This document shows positions 23,873 to 36,639 of a stretch of DNA of 64,000 nt, in pieces. Origin of the DNA: Clytia hemisphaerica (taxonomy: Eukaryota > Cnidaria > Hydrozoa > Leptothecata > Clytiidae). The first letter of the stretch is position 1. Each line of letters begins with the position of its first letter. Position numbers and translations under genes: made by a program. The notes beneath the pieces were generated by a model, which was given only the letters and a program-made list of their open reading frames with translations, had not been told where the DNA came from and ran no database searches. The stretch is taken from positions 1 through 64,000 of the forward strand of contig CACVBU010000011.1 in the NCBI GenBank assembly GCA_902728285.1, given 5' to 3'.

Positions 23873-25781
23873 GGTTAGGTAAACAATATAATCAAGAAGC
23901 TTACTGTTTTGTTGTTAGATTCAATATCATTATTTGCTTTTGCCGCTGTTTGACCAACTTTTGTAGGTTTAGTAGGTGCCTTAAAAAATTATTGTGACAA
24001 GAATTGTTAGGAGGTTTCAGTTTGTAGGCGTGGGTGCCTTTTTGAGTAAAAGTCACGTGGGTTTGTGGGTATTTCAAACTAAATTATTCTAATGAGGTCT
24101 TTCTTGAAATTAATGCAAATTAAGGATTGAATTTTACCAAATGATCGTGTCAGTAAAGGTTAGGTAAACAATGTAATAAAGAAGCTTACTGTTTTGTTGT
24201 TAGATTCAATATCATTATTTGCTTTTGTCGCTTAAAAAATGATATTATAATGGGTTCTATTGGCATGTCTTCTAAAAAATTGTCCAAAATTAAATTGTTT
24301 ATTATCATATCTTCCACCACGTGGTCCACAAAATTTTCGTACATTTGAAATACATGATCCAAATCAATATCAATAATGGCAAATGGAAACGTCAAGTCTA
24401 GAATGAAATCACCTTGAAAAAATGTGAAGTTAACAGTTTGCTCAACATGATCAAGAAATACAGTCAAATTCATTTTGTTGCTTTTATCTACTTCGTGTTA
24501 AGAATGAATGTTTTGTTTTCGATTCTTTAGAAATTGAAATTGAAAGAAAAAGATAAAAAAAGTTGACAAATTCTGGGCAATAACTGGGCAATTTGATCTA
24601 CAATATTCCATCCAGGAGTGCCTTTGGAATCTGTAGCGTTCGATTGTTCATCAGATGTACCAGTAAAATCACTCTCTTGCTCTGTAACAGCATCAGCCTG
24701 ACGCTCAAAAGGTACTGATATAAAATAACATTCCTGCTTGATAATAAAGATATTCCATACCAATTTTTTCCTCAGTGGCTTTGTTAGGTGGCCTTTGATT
24801 GATTTGACTTCCCAGCACTTCATTGTGAAGATGGTTTAAAACAGTAACCAATCTTGCATCAAAACTCCTTAAATCTCTGAGAATCTTAGTCTCAGCTTCA
24901 TCGATCCGCGAAACATTCTAGCGTGCCAATCCTTCAATAAGGTACGCCTGAAAATTGATAGCGTTGGCTCTTCTCCCTGGGATGAACTGATGCAGGTGAC
25001 GATGAAATGACTCTAATGAAGTACTTCCTCTGGCACAACGGTACTTTGGTAAATCCATCTTTCCCTTCTTGCTTGTACCAATTTGAGTGTACAAAGAAAT
25101 ATTTGGGGGGTTTTAAATGCATAGTATGTGAAATTTTTGCTCATTATAAATGGTTGCAATTTCATCCTTCAAAAGTGGAACACCCAAACTGTCAGTCACA
25201 CCTGTGTAAGCCAAGATAAGATCTTCAATGCTTTTCGTGGTGGCTTCTACTCCTCTGGTCTTCACGAGTAATGGCTTTTTCAACTGCATCATCAGAGGCG
25301 TAAGGAACACCAGATAACCGAAGCTCCTCTCTTTTGGCTGTCATCAATTGGGTGTAATCGATTTCAACCCATTAAAAAATACAAGCAGAGAGTTGGCCAA
25401 GAAAACATTTATAAAGCGGAAGACTCTCTGAAGTACACCCTTCGCCTAACCTTCTCATAAAATGATAGATGTCAAGACGCACTGACATCTCCTCCCATTC
25501 TGAAAAAAGACGGTGAAAACGTGTTTCATCGTCATTACTACAGCAACCCTGTCAGTGTAAAGCAACTTTGGATGTGGTATATTAGCATCATCATATCTCC
25601 TCATTAACCCATTGGCCATTTCTTGTAAACCATAATTTGATTCTGTTGATGTAAGGACAGACTGCAAGACACCGCCATACTCATTAGACACATTGGTGAC
25701 CCAAGTAGCTGTTCCTCTTGCTTCTCCCGCCAACTTTTTCAAAATTTTCTTCGTTGAATCAATCTTTAAGATGTCCCCAAA
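23873..25781. repeat. Array unit 8 (1909 bp, 38-bp deletion)
   Basis: A 38-bp deletion after GGTACTGATA (24719) removes the segment encoding the DAGIEEDLDLL stretch of the C-terminal block and shifts the frame. The rest follows the right-hand unit type with the FFQNGRR frame break. Confidence 0.85.
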
Positions 25782-27726
25782 GGTTAGGTAAACAATATAA
25801 TCAAGAAGCTTACTGTTTTGTTGTTAGATTCAATATCATTATTTGCTTTTGCCGCTGTTTGACCAACTTTTGTAGGTTTAGTAGGTGCCTTAAAAAATTA
25901 TTGTGACAAGAATTGTTAGGAGGTTTCAGTTTGTAGGCGTGGGTGCCTTTTTGAGTAAAAGTCACGTGGGTTTGTGGGTATTTCAAACTAAATTATTCTA
26001 ATGAGGTCTTTCTTGAAATTAATGCAAATTAAGGATTGAATTTTACCAAATGATCGTGTCAGTAAAGGTTAGGTAAACAATGTAATAAAGAAGCTTACTG
26101 TTTTGTTGTTAGATTCAATATCATTATTTGCTTTTGTCGCTTAAAAAATGATATTATAATGGGTTCTATTGGCATGTCTTCTAAAAAATTGTCCAAAATT
26201 AAATTGTTTATTATCATATCTTCCACCACGTGGTCCACAAAATTTTCGTACATTTGAAATACATGATCCAAATCAATATCAATAATGGCAAATGGAAACG
26301 TCAAGTCTAGAATGAAATCACCTTGAAAAAATGTGAAGTTAACAGTTTGCTCAACATGATCAAGAAATACAGTCAAATTCATTTTGTTGCTTTTATCTAC
26401 TTCGTGTTAAGAATGAATGTTTTGTTTTCGATTCTTTAGAAATTGAAATTGAAAGAAAAAGATAAAAAAAGTTGACAAATTCTGGGCAATAACTGGGCAA
26501 TTTGATCCACAATATTCCATCCAGGAGTGCCTTTGGAATCTGTAGCGTTCGATTGTTCATCAGATGTACCAGTAAAATCACTCTCTTGCTCTGTAACAGC
26601 ATCAGCCTGACGCTCAAAAGGTACTGATAGAAGGTCAAGGTCTTCTTCAATCCCTGCATCTACAGTATAAAATAACATTCCTGCTTGATAATAAAGATAT
26701 TCCATACCAATTTTTTCCTCAGTGGCTTTGTTAGGTGGCCTTTGATTGATTTGACTTCCCAGCACTTCATTGTGAAGATGGTTTAAAACAGTAACCAATC
26801 TTGCATCAAAACTCCTTAAATCTCTGAGAATCTTAGTCTCAGCTTCATCGATCCGCGAAACATTCTAGCGTGCCAATCCTTCAATAAGGTACGCCTGAAA
26901 ATTGATAGCGTTGGCTCTTCTCCCTGGGATGAACTGATGCAGGTGACGATGAAATGACTCTAATGAAGTACTTCCTCTGGCACAACGGTACTTTGGTAAA
27001 TCCATCTTTCCCTTCTTGCTTGTACCAATTTGAGTGTACAAAGAAATATTTGGGGGGTTTTAAATGCATAGTATGTGAAATTTTTGCTCATTATAAATGG
27101 TTGCAATTTCATCCTTCAAAAGTGGAACACCCAAACTGTCAGTCACACCTGTGTAAGCCAAGATAAGATCTTCAATGCTTTTCGTGGTGGCTTCTACTCC
27201 TCTGGTCTTCACGAGTAATGGCTTTTTCAACTGCATCATCAGAGGCGTAAGGAACACCAGATAACCGAAGCTCCTCTCTTTTGGCTGTCATCAATTGGGT
27301 GTAATCGATTTCAACCCATTAAAAAATACAAGCAGAGAGTTGGCCAAGAAAACATTTATAAAGCGGAAGACTCTCTGAAGTACACCCTTCGCCTAACCTT
27401 CTCATAAAATGATAGATGTCAAGACGCACTGACATCTCCTCCCATTCTGAAAAAAGACGGTGAAAACGTGTTTCATCGTCATTACTACAGCAACCCTGTC
27501 AGTGTAAAGCAACTTTGGATGTGGTATATTAGCATCATCATATCTCCTCATTAACCCATTGGCCATTTCTTGTAAACCATAATTTGATTCTGTTGATGTA
27601 AGGACAGACTGCAAGACACCGCCATACTCATTAGACACATTGGTGACCCAAGTAGCTGTTCCTCTTGCTTCTCCCGCCAACTTTTTCAAAATTTCTTCGT
27701 TGAATCAATCTTAAGATGTCCCCAAA
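25782..27726. repeat. Array unit 9 (1945 bp)
   Basis: Basic-type unit. The only length change is two single-base losses near the junction (CAAAATTTCTTCG and CAATCTTAAG). Confidence 0.85.
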
Positions 27727-29866
27727 GGTTAGGTAAACAATATAATCAAGAAGCTTACTGTTTTGTTGTTAGATTCAATATCATTATTTGCTTTTGCCGC
27801 TGTTTGACCAACTTTTGTAGGTTTAGTAGGTGCCTTAAAAAATTATTGTGACAAGAATTGTTAGGAGGTTTCAGTTTGTAGGCGTGGGTGCCTTTTTGAG
27901 TAAAAGTCACGTGGGTTTGTGGGTATTTCAAACTAAATTATTCTAATGAGGTCTTTCTTGAAATTAATGCAAATTAAGGATTGAATTTTACCAAATGATC
28001 GTGTCAGTAAAGGTTAGGTAAACAATGTAATAAAGAAGCTTACTGTTTTGTTGTTAGATTCAATATCATTATTTGCTTTTGTCGCTTAAAAAATGATATT
28101 ATAATGGGTTCTATTGGCATGTCTTCTAAAAAATTGTCCAAAATTAAATTGTTTATTATCATATCTTCCACCACGTGGTCCACAAAATTTTCGTACATTT
28201 GAAATACATGATCCAAATCAATATCAATAATGGCAAATGGAAACGTCAAGTCTAGAATGAAATCACCTTGAAAAAATGTGAAGTTAACAGTTTGCTCAAC
28301 ATGATCAAGAAATACAGTCAAATTCATTTTGTTGCTTTTATCTACTTCGTGTTAAGAATGAATGTTTTGTTTTAGATTCTTTAGAAATTGAAATTGAAAG
28401 AAAAAGATAAAAAAAGTTGACAAATTCTGGGCAATAACTGGGCAATTTGATCCACAATATTCCATCCAGGAGTGAAGTTAACAGTTTGCTCAACATGATC
28501 AAGAAATACAGTCAAATTCATTTTGATTCTTTTATCTACTTCGTGTTAAGAATGAATGTTTTGTTTTAGATTCTTTAGAAATTGAAATTGAAAGAAAAAG
28601 ATAAAAAAAGTTGACAAATTCTGGGCAATAACTGGGCAATTTGATCCACAATATTCCATCCAGGAGTGCCTTTGGAATCTGTAGCGTTCGATTGTTCATC
28701 AGATGTACCAGTAAAATCACTCTCTTGCTCTGTAACAGCATCAGCCTGACGCTCAAAAGGTACTGATAGAAGGTCAAGGTCTTCTTCAATCCCTGCATCT
28801 ACAGTATAAAATAACATTCCTGCTTGATAATAAAGATATTCCATACCAATTTTTTCCTCAGTGGCTTTGTTAGGTGGCCTTTGATTGATTTGACTTCCCA
28901 GCACTTCATTGTGAAGATGGTTTAAAACAGTAACCAATCTTGCATCAAAACTCCTTAAATCTCTGAGAATCATAGTCTCAGCTTCATCGATCTGCGAAAC
29001 ATTCTAGCGTGCCAATCCTTCAATAAGGTACGCCTGAAAATTGATAGCGTTGGCTCTTCTCCCTGGGATGAACTGATGCAGGTGACGATGAAATGACTCT
29101 AATGAAGTACTTCCTCTGGCACAACGGTACTTTGGTAAATCCATCTTTCCCTTCTTGCTTGTACCAATTTGAGTGTACAAAGAAATATTTGGGGGGTTTT
29201 CAATGCATAGTATGTGAAATTTTTGCTCATTATAAATGGTTGCAATTTCATCCTTCAAAAGTGGAACACCCAAACTGTCAGTCACACCTGTGTAAGCCAA
29301 GATAAGATCTTCAATGCTTTTCGTGGTGGCTTCTACTCCTCTGGTCTTCACGAGTAATGGCTTTTTCAACTGCATCATCAGAGGCGTAAGGAACACCAGA
29401 TAACCGAAGCTCCTCTCTTTTGGCTGTCATCAATTGGGTGTAATCGATTTCAACCCATTAAAAAATACAAGCAGAGAGTTGGCCAAGAAAACATTTATAA
29501 AGCGGAAGACTCTCTGAAGTACACCCTTCGCCTAACCTTCTCATAAAATGATAGATGTCAAGACGCACTGACATCTCCTCCCATTCTGAAAAAAGACGGT
29601 GAAAACGTGTTTCATCGTCATTACTACAGCAACCCTGTCAGTGTAAAGCAACTTTGGATGTGGTATATTAGCATCATCATATCTCCTCATTAACCCATTG
29701 GCCATTTCTTGTAAACCATAATTTGATTCTGTTGATGTAAGGACAGACTGCAAGACACCGCCATACTCATTAGACACATTGGTGACCCAAGTAGCTGTTC
29801 CTCTTGCTTCTCCCGCCAACTTTTTCAAAATTTTCTTCGTTGAATCAATCTTAAGATGTCCCCAAA
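27727..29866. repeat. Array unit 10 (2140 bp, 194-bp duplication, one stop absent)
   Basis: A 194-bp segment is duplicated (AAGTTAACAG at 28281 and 28475). At 29201 the sequence reads TTTCAATGCAT where other copies have TTTAAATGCAT or TTTAAAGGCAT. On the minus strand this changes a TAA stop to Glu, so an open frame of 130 codons joins HILCIENPPNISLYTQIG to the GSTSLESFH motif. Confidence 0.85.
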
Positions 29867-31999
29867 GGTTAGGTAAACAATATAATCAAGAAGCTTACTG
29901 TTTTGTTGTTAGATTCAATATCATTATTTGCTTTTGCCGCTGTTTGACCAACTTTTGTAGGTTTAGTAGGTGCCTTAAAAAATTATTGTGACAAGAATTG
30001 TTAGGAGGTTTCAGTTTGTAGGCGTGGGTGCCTTTTTGAGTAAAAGTCACGTGGGTTTGTGGGTATTTCAAACTAAATTATTCTAATGAGGTCTTTCTTG
30101 AAATTAATGCAAATTAAGGATTGAATTTTACCAAATGATCGTGTCAGTAAAGGTTAGGTAAACAATGTAATAAAGAAGCTTACTGTTTTGTTGTTAGATT
30201 CAATATCATTATTTGCTTTTGTCGCTTAAAAAATGATATTATAATGGGTTCTATTGGCATGTCTTCTAAAAAATTGTCCAAAATTAAATTGTTTATTATC
30301 ATATCTTCCACCACGTGGTCCACAAAATTTTCGTACATTTGAAATACATGATCCAAATCAATATCAATAATGGCAAATGGAAACGTCAAGTCTAGAATGA
30401 AATCACCTTGAAAAAATGTGAAGTTAACAGTTTGCTCAACATGATCAAGAAATACAGTCAAATTCATTTTGTTGCTTTTATCTACTTCGTGTTAAGAATG
30501 AATGTTTTGTTTTAGATTCTTTAGAAATTGAAATTGAAAGAAAAAGATAAAAAAAGTTGACAAATTCTGGGCAATAACTGGGCAATTTGATCCACAATAT
30601 TCCATCCAGGAGTGAAGTTAACAGTTGCTCAACATGATCAAGAAATACAGTCAATTCATTTTGTTGCTTTTATCTACTTCGTGTTAAGAATGAAGTTTTG
30701 TTTTAGATTCTTTAGAAATTGAAATTGAAAGAAAAGATAAAAAAATTGACAAATTCTGGGCAATAACTGGGCAATTTGATCCACATATTCCATCCAGGAG
30801 TGCCTTTGAAATCTGTAGCGTTCGATTGTTCATCAGATGTACCAGTAAAATCACTCTCTTGCTCTGTAACAGCATCAGCCTGACGCTCAAAAGGTACTGA
30901 TAGAAGGTCAAGGTCTTCTTCAATCCCTGCATCTACAGTATAAAATAACATTCCTGCTTGATAATAAAGATATTCCATACCAATTTTTTCCTCAGTGGCT
31001 TTGTTAGGTGGCCTTTGATTGATTTGACTTCCCAGCACTTCATTGTGAAGATGGTTTAAAACAGTAACCAATCTTGCATCAAAACTCCTTAAATCTCTGA
31101 GAATCATAGTCTCAGCTTCATCGATCTGCGAAACATTCTAGCGTGCCAATCCTTCAATAAGGTACGCCTGAAAATTGATAGCGTTGGCTCTTCTCCCTGG
31201 GATGAACTGATGCAGGTGACGATGAAATGACTCTAATGAAGTACTTCCTCTGGCACAACGGTACTTTGGTAAATCCATCTTTCCCTTCTTGCTTGTACCA
31301 ATTTGAGTGTACAAAGAAATATTTGGGGGGTTTTAAATGCATAGTATGTGAAATTTTTGCTCATTATAAATGGTTGCAATTTCATCCTTCAAAAGTGGAA
31401 CACCCAAACTGTCAGTCACACCTGTGTAAGCCAAGATAAGATCTTCAATGCTTTTCGTGGTGGCTTCTACTCCTCTGGTCTTCACGAGTAATGGCTTTTT
31501 CAACTGCATCATCAGAGGCGTAAGGAACACCAGATAACGAAGCTCCTCTCTTTTGGCTGTCATCAATTGGGTGTAATCGATTTCAACCCATTAAAAAATA
31601 CAAGCAGAGAGTTGGCCAAGAAAACATTTATAAAGCGGAAGACTCTCTGAAGTACACCCTTTGCCTAACCTTCTCATAAAATGATAGATGTCAAGACGCA
31701 CTGACATCTCCTCCCATTCTGAAAAAGACGGTGAAAACGTGTTTCATCGTCATTACTACAGCAACCCTGTCAGTGTAACGCAACTTTGGATGTGATATTT
31801 TAGCATCAGCATATCTCCTCATTAACCCATTGGCCATTTCTTGTAAACCATAATTTGATTCTGTTGATGTAAGGACAGACTGCAAGACACCGCCATACTC
31901 ATTAGACACATTGGTGACCCAAGTAGCTGTTCCTCTTGCTTCTCCCGCCAACTTTTTCAAAATTTTCTTCGTTGAATCAATCTTTAAGATGTCCCCAAA
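29867..31999. repeat. Array unit 11 (2133 bp, degenerate right-edge unit)
   Basis: It carries the same duplicated segment as unit 10 and an unusual number of small deletions (ACAGTTGCTC, GTCAATTC, CCACATATTCC, GATAACGAAGC). Extra divergence at an array edge is expected where homogenisation is weak. Base-call error is an alternative. Confidence 0.8.
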
Positions 32000-32302
32000 G
32001 GTTAGGTAAACAATATAATCAAGAAGCTTACTGTTTTGTTGTTAGATTCAATATCATTATTTGCTTTTGCCGCTGTTTGACCAACTTTTGTAGGTTTAGT
32101 AGGTGCCTTAAAAAATTATTGTGACAAGAATTGTTAGGAGGTTTCAGTTTGTACGCGTGGGTGCCTTTTTGAGTAAAAGTCACGTGGGTTTGTGGGTATT
32201 TCAAACTAAATTATTCTAATGAGGTCTTTCTTGAAATTAATGCAAATTAAGGATTGAATTTTACCAAATGATCGTGTCAGTAAAGGTTAGGTAAACAATG
32301 TA
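32000..32302. repeat. Array unit 12 (partial) and right array boundary
   Basis: Only the first 285-bp spacer repeat and the first bases of the second are present. Similarity stops after GGTTAGGTAAACAATGTAA at about 32302. The break therefore lies inside the internal duplicated motif of the unit. Confidence 0.85.
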
Positions 32303-34190
32303 ACAAGCCGTATATGTATAAAAGTTGCGAAGCGATCGAGGCAGGTCACTAAATTCGCAAGTTGCAAGCAAAAAGATAGAAAGTATTGAATGAGCCCGAT
32401 AAGTTTTTTTTCTGACGTTATAGGGGTCTCACCAAACAAAAATGATTTATACCTTATTACATGAATATAAGTATGGACTTTAACGGCCTTGAAATTAACA
32501 TGAAATTTCTCAATTCGTGTTAATTCACTTAATTACACGTCTCCTAATACTCATGTAAGGTAAGTAAAAAATATTCGAAGAAAATTTTAAAATCGCGTCT
32601 TTTGTTCGGGAAAGCTTTTCCACCTAAACCTAAAAAGTAAATTATTTTTAATTTTGGTTTTTATTTTGACTCATTTTACTTCCGGTTTTAAATTCCTCGT
32701 GTTCGAAAATCGAACTTTCGAATCTTTCGAATTTCGAATGTTTCAATAAAAACAAACATTCGAATCCCCCTGCCATAAATAGTTTTTTATTTGTTAGAAT
32801 TCCAGGGTAGACAGACTTTCCTCAGTAAATGATTGGTGACTCGATGATAGTATTCATGGTTTCGAAGATTTTTACATGTAAATGTTGATATCAAATCTAG
32901 TCTTTGTTTTAGAGTCCCTTGCATACAACCAAAACCCAATCAAAACAAAAGAATCCTCGGGGTCAAGCACTATCCGGTTTAAACACCAGTCGGTCTATTG
33001 AGACAGGGATGTGAAATACTGTACTGAGGAATTTAATCTTTAATAACCATACCCAGTTACGAGTTAGAAATATTGTATCAAGTTACATCATTATTTATAC
33101 ACAAAAATTTAAAAGTTTAGGTTCTATAATTATAATAAAACTATTAGTGGTATAAAATCCTAAAGATAAATATAAAGAAAAACCAGAGAAAAAGAACTAA
33201 AATTTAAGAAGATTCCTACAATTCCTTCGACCAGGGTTTGATTCAACAATCAAGCAAAAAACCTCAACATTTTTATAATGGCTGTATTTTCCAAAGTGGT
33301 GAAGCCTATAGGGTTTTTAATCTTAAATCTGCTGGAGACAAATGTTTGACAGTCTTACCATTGATTTAGGAGCAAACTCTTCACATTAAAATAATTTTAT
33401 CAGCTGTAGCACAGAAATTTAAAACAGTTAAAAGTACATCATAAATATCCATAATATCATGTTTTGATGATAACTGTCAAGATTTGTTCATGGACACATA
33501 TTTCGATATTTTACAAGTCATTTTCATTTCCAGCAATTTCTAAAATCCTTTTTACAATCATATGTTTCCTCAATAGTTACTTTATCCTGGCCATCAAATG
33601 CATATTTATAACAGCAAGCAACCAGAGCCCACATATTTTCGAGCAGCCAAGTCAAGATTTCAAGAACAACGACAAACAATCAGTTCTCTTTTCCACTGAA
33701 TAAGAGGAGGGATAAATTCTTCCAGATTATCCATAACTTGAATATGTTCGTCCCCATTTCAAAGCATGCAAAAAGGCCAAGTTCATGTTCTTGCTCACTC
33801 TCTTATGGTTATATTCGCTGCTTTGCAAAAAAGGTTTTTTCACCACGTATGCAGGTCATTTTTCAGCTTTCCTTTTCTGGAAATGACACAACAACTCTGT
33901 TGAGTCTGTCTTGTCAATGAAACCAGATGAAACAATAAAAATTCCTATCTTCTTTCTTCTGTTCTTTCTCTTTGCTACAGTTTCAGCTTCTTCTTTTCAA
34001 CCAACATCTTACACCTCTTCAACTTTTTCAAAACATTCAACGTTTCATTTTTATTTCTCACAAAAAAGTAAACATTCGAAATTGGAAAGATTCGAAGGTT
34101 CGAAAGTGTCTGTGTTTTCAATGCTCGAGTCAATGCAGCGACTTCTTAAAAGGGGGCACCATGAGAGCAGAGAGAGAGTTTGAGTTTTTT
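32303..34190. other. Unique intergenic sequence right of the array
   Basis: AT-rich sequence. A cluster of TTCGAA/TTCGAAT motifs lies at about 32700-32765. I see no supported coding region, RNA gene or transposon ends. Confidence 0.4.
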
Positions 34191-34294
34191 GAACGCTTCG
34201 ACCGCGCGCTGGTTTTCCGAACCAATCAGCTTTCTGATATTTGAACGCTTCGACCGCGCTCTGGTTTTCCGAACCAATCAGCTTTCTGATATGG
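34191..34294. repeat. Two-copy tandem duplication, 52-bp period
   Basis: GAACGCTTCGACCGCGC starts at 34191 and 34243; each copy ends CAGCTTTCTGATAT. The surrounding 34140-34420 is locally richer in CpG than its flanks, which could mark an unmethylated regulatory region, but no gene start is supported. Confidence 0.8.
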
Positions 34295-35049
34295 AGCGGG
34301 AGTAAAGAAGCTAAAAATGTACGGGAACGACGGAATATCTTTTATGGAAGTTGCCCTGACTCGGAGATTTTCGGCGCCGTAGAGTGGTTCTTTTTCTCGA
34401 CGAAGCCATCCTAAATACAATCTACCAAACCGATATTGTAACGCCTCTTACCTGGACGAAAACAACCGGGATCTGAATACTTAACCCACATTTAACAGAT
34501 GGGAACTAAATTTTCGTTTTCGTCTTGCGCTCCCCTGGGTATATAGAATTTAAAGGTACATGCACACTATAGCAAAACTGCTTCGCTCATGTATATTCGC
34601 TTCGCAATAATTGTTTTGTCAGTTCTACAGATATGTTGCAGATTATTTCAAGGTATTCTAGTTATGTATATACAGTACATTTTTGGGGTCATATTGAATA
34701 TTTCTGACATTACTTCTTTATGATTCTACAAAAGGGAGTGTTGTTGTTCCTTCAACAAGGGCCTTTAAATGTTAAAACAAACAAAGAACTTTTCTTCAGC
34801 TTTGGCATTTCACTTTTTAATACTGTGTGACCTTTGTATCTTTTCAGGTACTTAGCTTCAATTCTTTGATAAGATATTGGAGTGTTTCTGGTTGTTTTCT
34901 TTCACTTTTGTGTTCATATTTGTATTTTTTGAGCTTCGACCGAAGAGCTGATGGAAAAGTTTTGATAAATTTACAGACCAGATATCTTATAAAAGCAAAA
35001 GTCAAAAATAAATCTACAGACTGTACAAAATGCGCGCATCAGATTGTTT

Positions 35050-35460
35050 TTTATCTTTTTTCTGTTTTGTTTTTCTGGTCTGGGATTCGAATTTCAAATG
35101 TAAACATTCCATTGAGAACGTTCGAAACGATCGTTTTTGCGCGCACATCAATGTCAATCAAATTACTCGCCAAGATTTCCTTTGCGAACCGGAAAGTGGT
35201 TGGTAGATCATTAAGCAGACCTATACTACCTGTGGTTTTGTAGAGGTCTGCGATTNTTTTTTCTTTTTTGTTTTTCTGGACTGGGATTCGAATTTCGAAC
35301 GTAAACATTCCATTGAAAACGTTCGAAACGATCGTTTTTGCGTACACATCAATGTCAATCAAATTATGAACTCGCCAAGATTTCCTTTGCGAACCGGAAA
35401 GCGGTTGGTAGATCATTAAGCAGACCTATACTACCTGGGGTTTTGTAGAGGTCTGCGATT
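35050..35460. repeat. Two-copy segmental duplication, about 201-bp period, with an assembly gap base
   Basis: CTGGGATTCGAATTTC starts near 35080 and again near 35281. Both copies run through ACGTTCGAAACGATCGTTTT and end TTTTGTAGAGGTCTGCGATT. They differ by a few substitutions and a 3-base indel. The N at 35256 lies at the boundary between copies in a T-run. Confidence 0.8.
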
Positions 35461-35467
35461 CAGACTA

Positions 35468-36125
35468 AGTAAACAAGGATTGCGAACAATATCAGAATAA
35501 TAATTTATAGACAAGGGGCAGCGCACAATATGAACATATTTATTTTTCTTATAAGCAACTACAATTATGGTCAAAATCTATTGATAATTAAGCTTATTTC
35601 CTCGTTCTTAGAAATTTGGAGTTCGGGCGAGAAAGTCGATTTTGGGCCATCTTAAACTCAATCGGATTTTTCAATTTGGCTCGGGTTTATAGACTTCCAG
35701 GCTATATGAGCCTCATTGGACCATTTTTGAAATTTTGGATCCTCAGATCCTAAGGTCCTAAAACTGTATCCTTCCAACAAGTTAGAACGCTTCCAAATCG
35801 ATTGTGGCTTTAAGATTTCGTGAGAATTTCCCTATTTTCTCAAATATTATGACCATGATTGTACTTTATAAGAATCAAATTAACCACTCTTCATAGACGG
35901 CCATATACCTAAGTAAACAAGGGATTGCGAACAATGTCAGCATATTAATTTATAGACGATGGAAATTACACAATATGACATAACGTCAGCCCCCCTGCTA
36001 GTAATCAATAACTCTTGAAACGACCATATACCTCTCGGTAAATAGTTTTTCCGTTCATACAAAGTTAACAAGGGATTGCGAACAATATCAGAATATAAGC
36101 TATAGACAAGGGGCAGCACACAACT
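35468..36125. repeat. Three dispersed copies of a GATTGCGAACAAT repeat
   Basis: AACAAGG(G)ATTGCGAACAAT followed by TATAGAC recurs at about 35474, 35915 and 36068. Two copies continue with GACAAGGGGCAGC. They are separated by unrelated sequence of unequal length, so this is a dispersed or decayed tandem repeat. Confidence 0.6.
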
Positions 36126-36294
36126 AGTCATAGCACTGTTTTGATAGCCTTTTATAGATGAATATTCTACGGAAGTCTGTTAGTGCCATCATATTATCAG
36201 GAGATAATAATCAAATTATCTTAAGAAAATTGATTTAACTCAAAAAGATTTTGTCTTTGGATGTTTATCTCCGTGCTTATCTCAAAACAATTAC

Positions 36295-36612
36295 ATCTCG
36301 AGATAAATTTATCCCTGAATATTTATCTTGAGATAAATTCATCCCTGAATATTTATCTTGAGATAAATTCATCCCTGAATATTTATCTTGAGATAAATTT
36401 ATCCCTGGATATTCATCTTGAGATAAATTTATCCCTGGATATTCATCTTGAGATAAATCTATCTCTGAATATTTATCTTGAGATAAATTTATCCCTGAAT
36501 ATTTATCTAGAGATAAATTTATCCCTGGATATTTATCTCGAGATAAATTTATCCCTGAATATTTATCTCGAGATAAATTTATCTTTGGATATTTATCTCG
36601 AGATAAATATCA
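36295..36612. repeat. 30-bp minisatellite with self-complementary TATCTCGAGATA
   Basis: About ten tandem copies of a unit like GAGATAAATTTATCCCTGAA plus TATTTATCTT. The core TTTATCTCGAGATAAA is palindromic, so each unit can fold on itself. Because 30 is a multiple of 3, all frames stay open and repeat INLSLNIYLE, which is an artefact of periodicity rather than a protein. Confidence 0.9.
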
Positions 36613-36639
36613 GGGGATAAATTTAGGGTTATTATTTAA

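Larger units (their letters stand above)
9855..32302. repeat. Satellite-like tandem array of a transposase-gene-derived unit
   Basis: From 9855 there are eleven complete units and one partial unit, each starting at GGTTAGGTAAACAAT directly after CCCCAAA. Starts are 9855, 11931, 13878, 15955, 17902, 19979, 21926, 23873, 25782, 27727, 29867 and 32000. The basic length is 1947 bp. Each unit has, left to right, the spacer with two 285-bp repeats, a block encoding VFLDHVEQTVNF (minus), the gene C-terminus, the RGSTSLESFHRHL block and the KKLAGEARGTATW block. Units 1-6 alternate 2077/1947 bp to make a 4024-bp higher-order repeat. The window opens inside unit -1, so the true array may be longer. Confidence 0.92.

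Noticed and set aside
9855-32302. CRISPR array or prokaryotic repeat system
   Set aside because: Units are about 2 kb, gene-derived and lack short repeats with unique spacers. The context is clearly eukaryotic.
34827-35243. 138-codon plus-strand frame with hydrophobic start
   Set aside because: It overlaps the 201-bp duplication, uses low-complexity hydrophobic codons and has no homologue that I recognise.
36261-36620. Open frame of 119 codons with repeating INLSLNIYLE
   Set aside because: It is created by a 30-bp minisatellite whose period is divisible by three.
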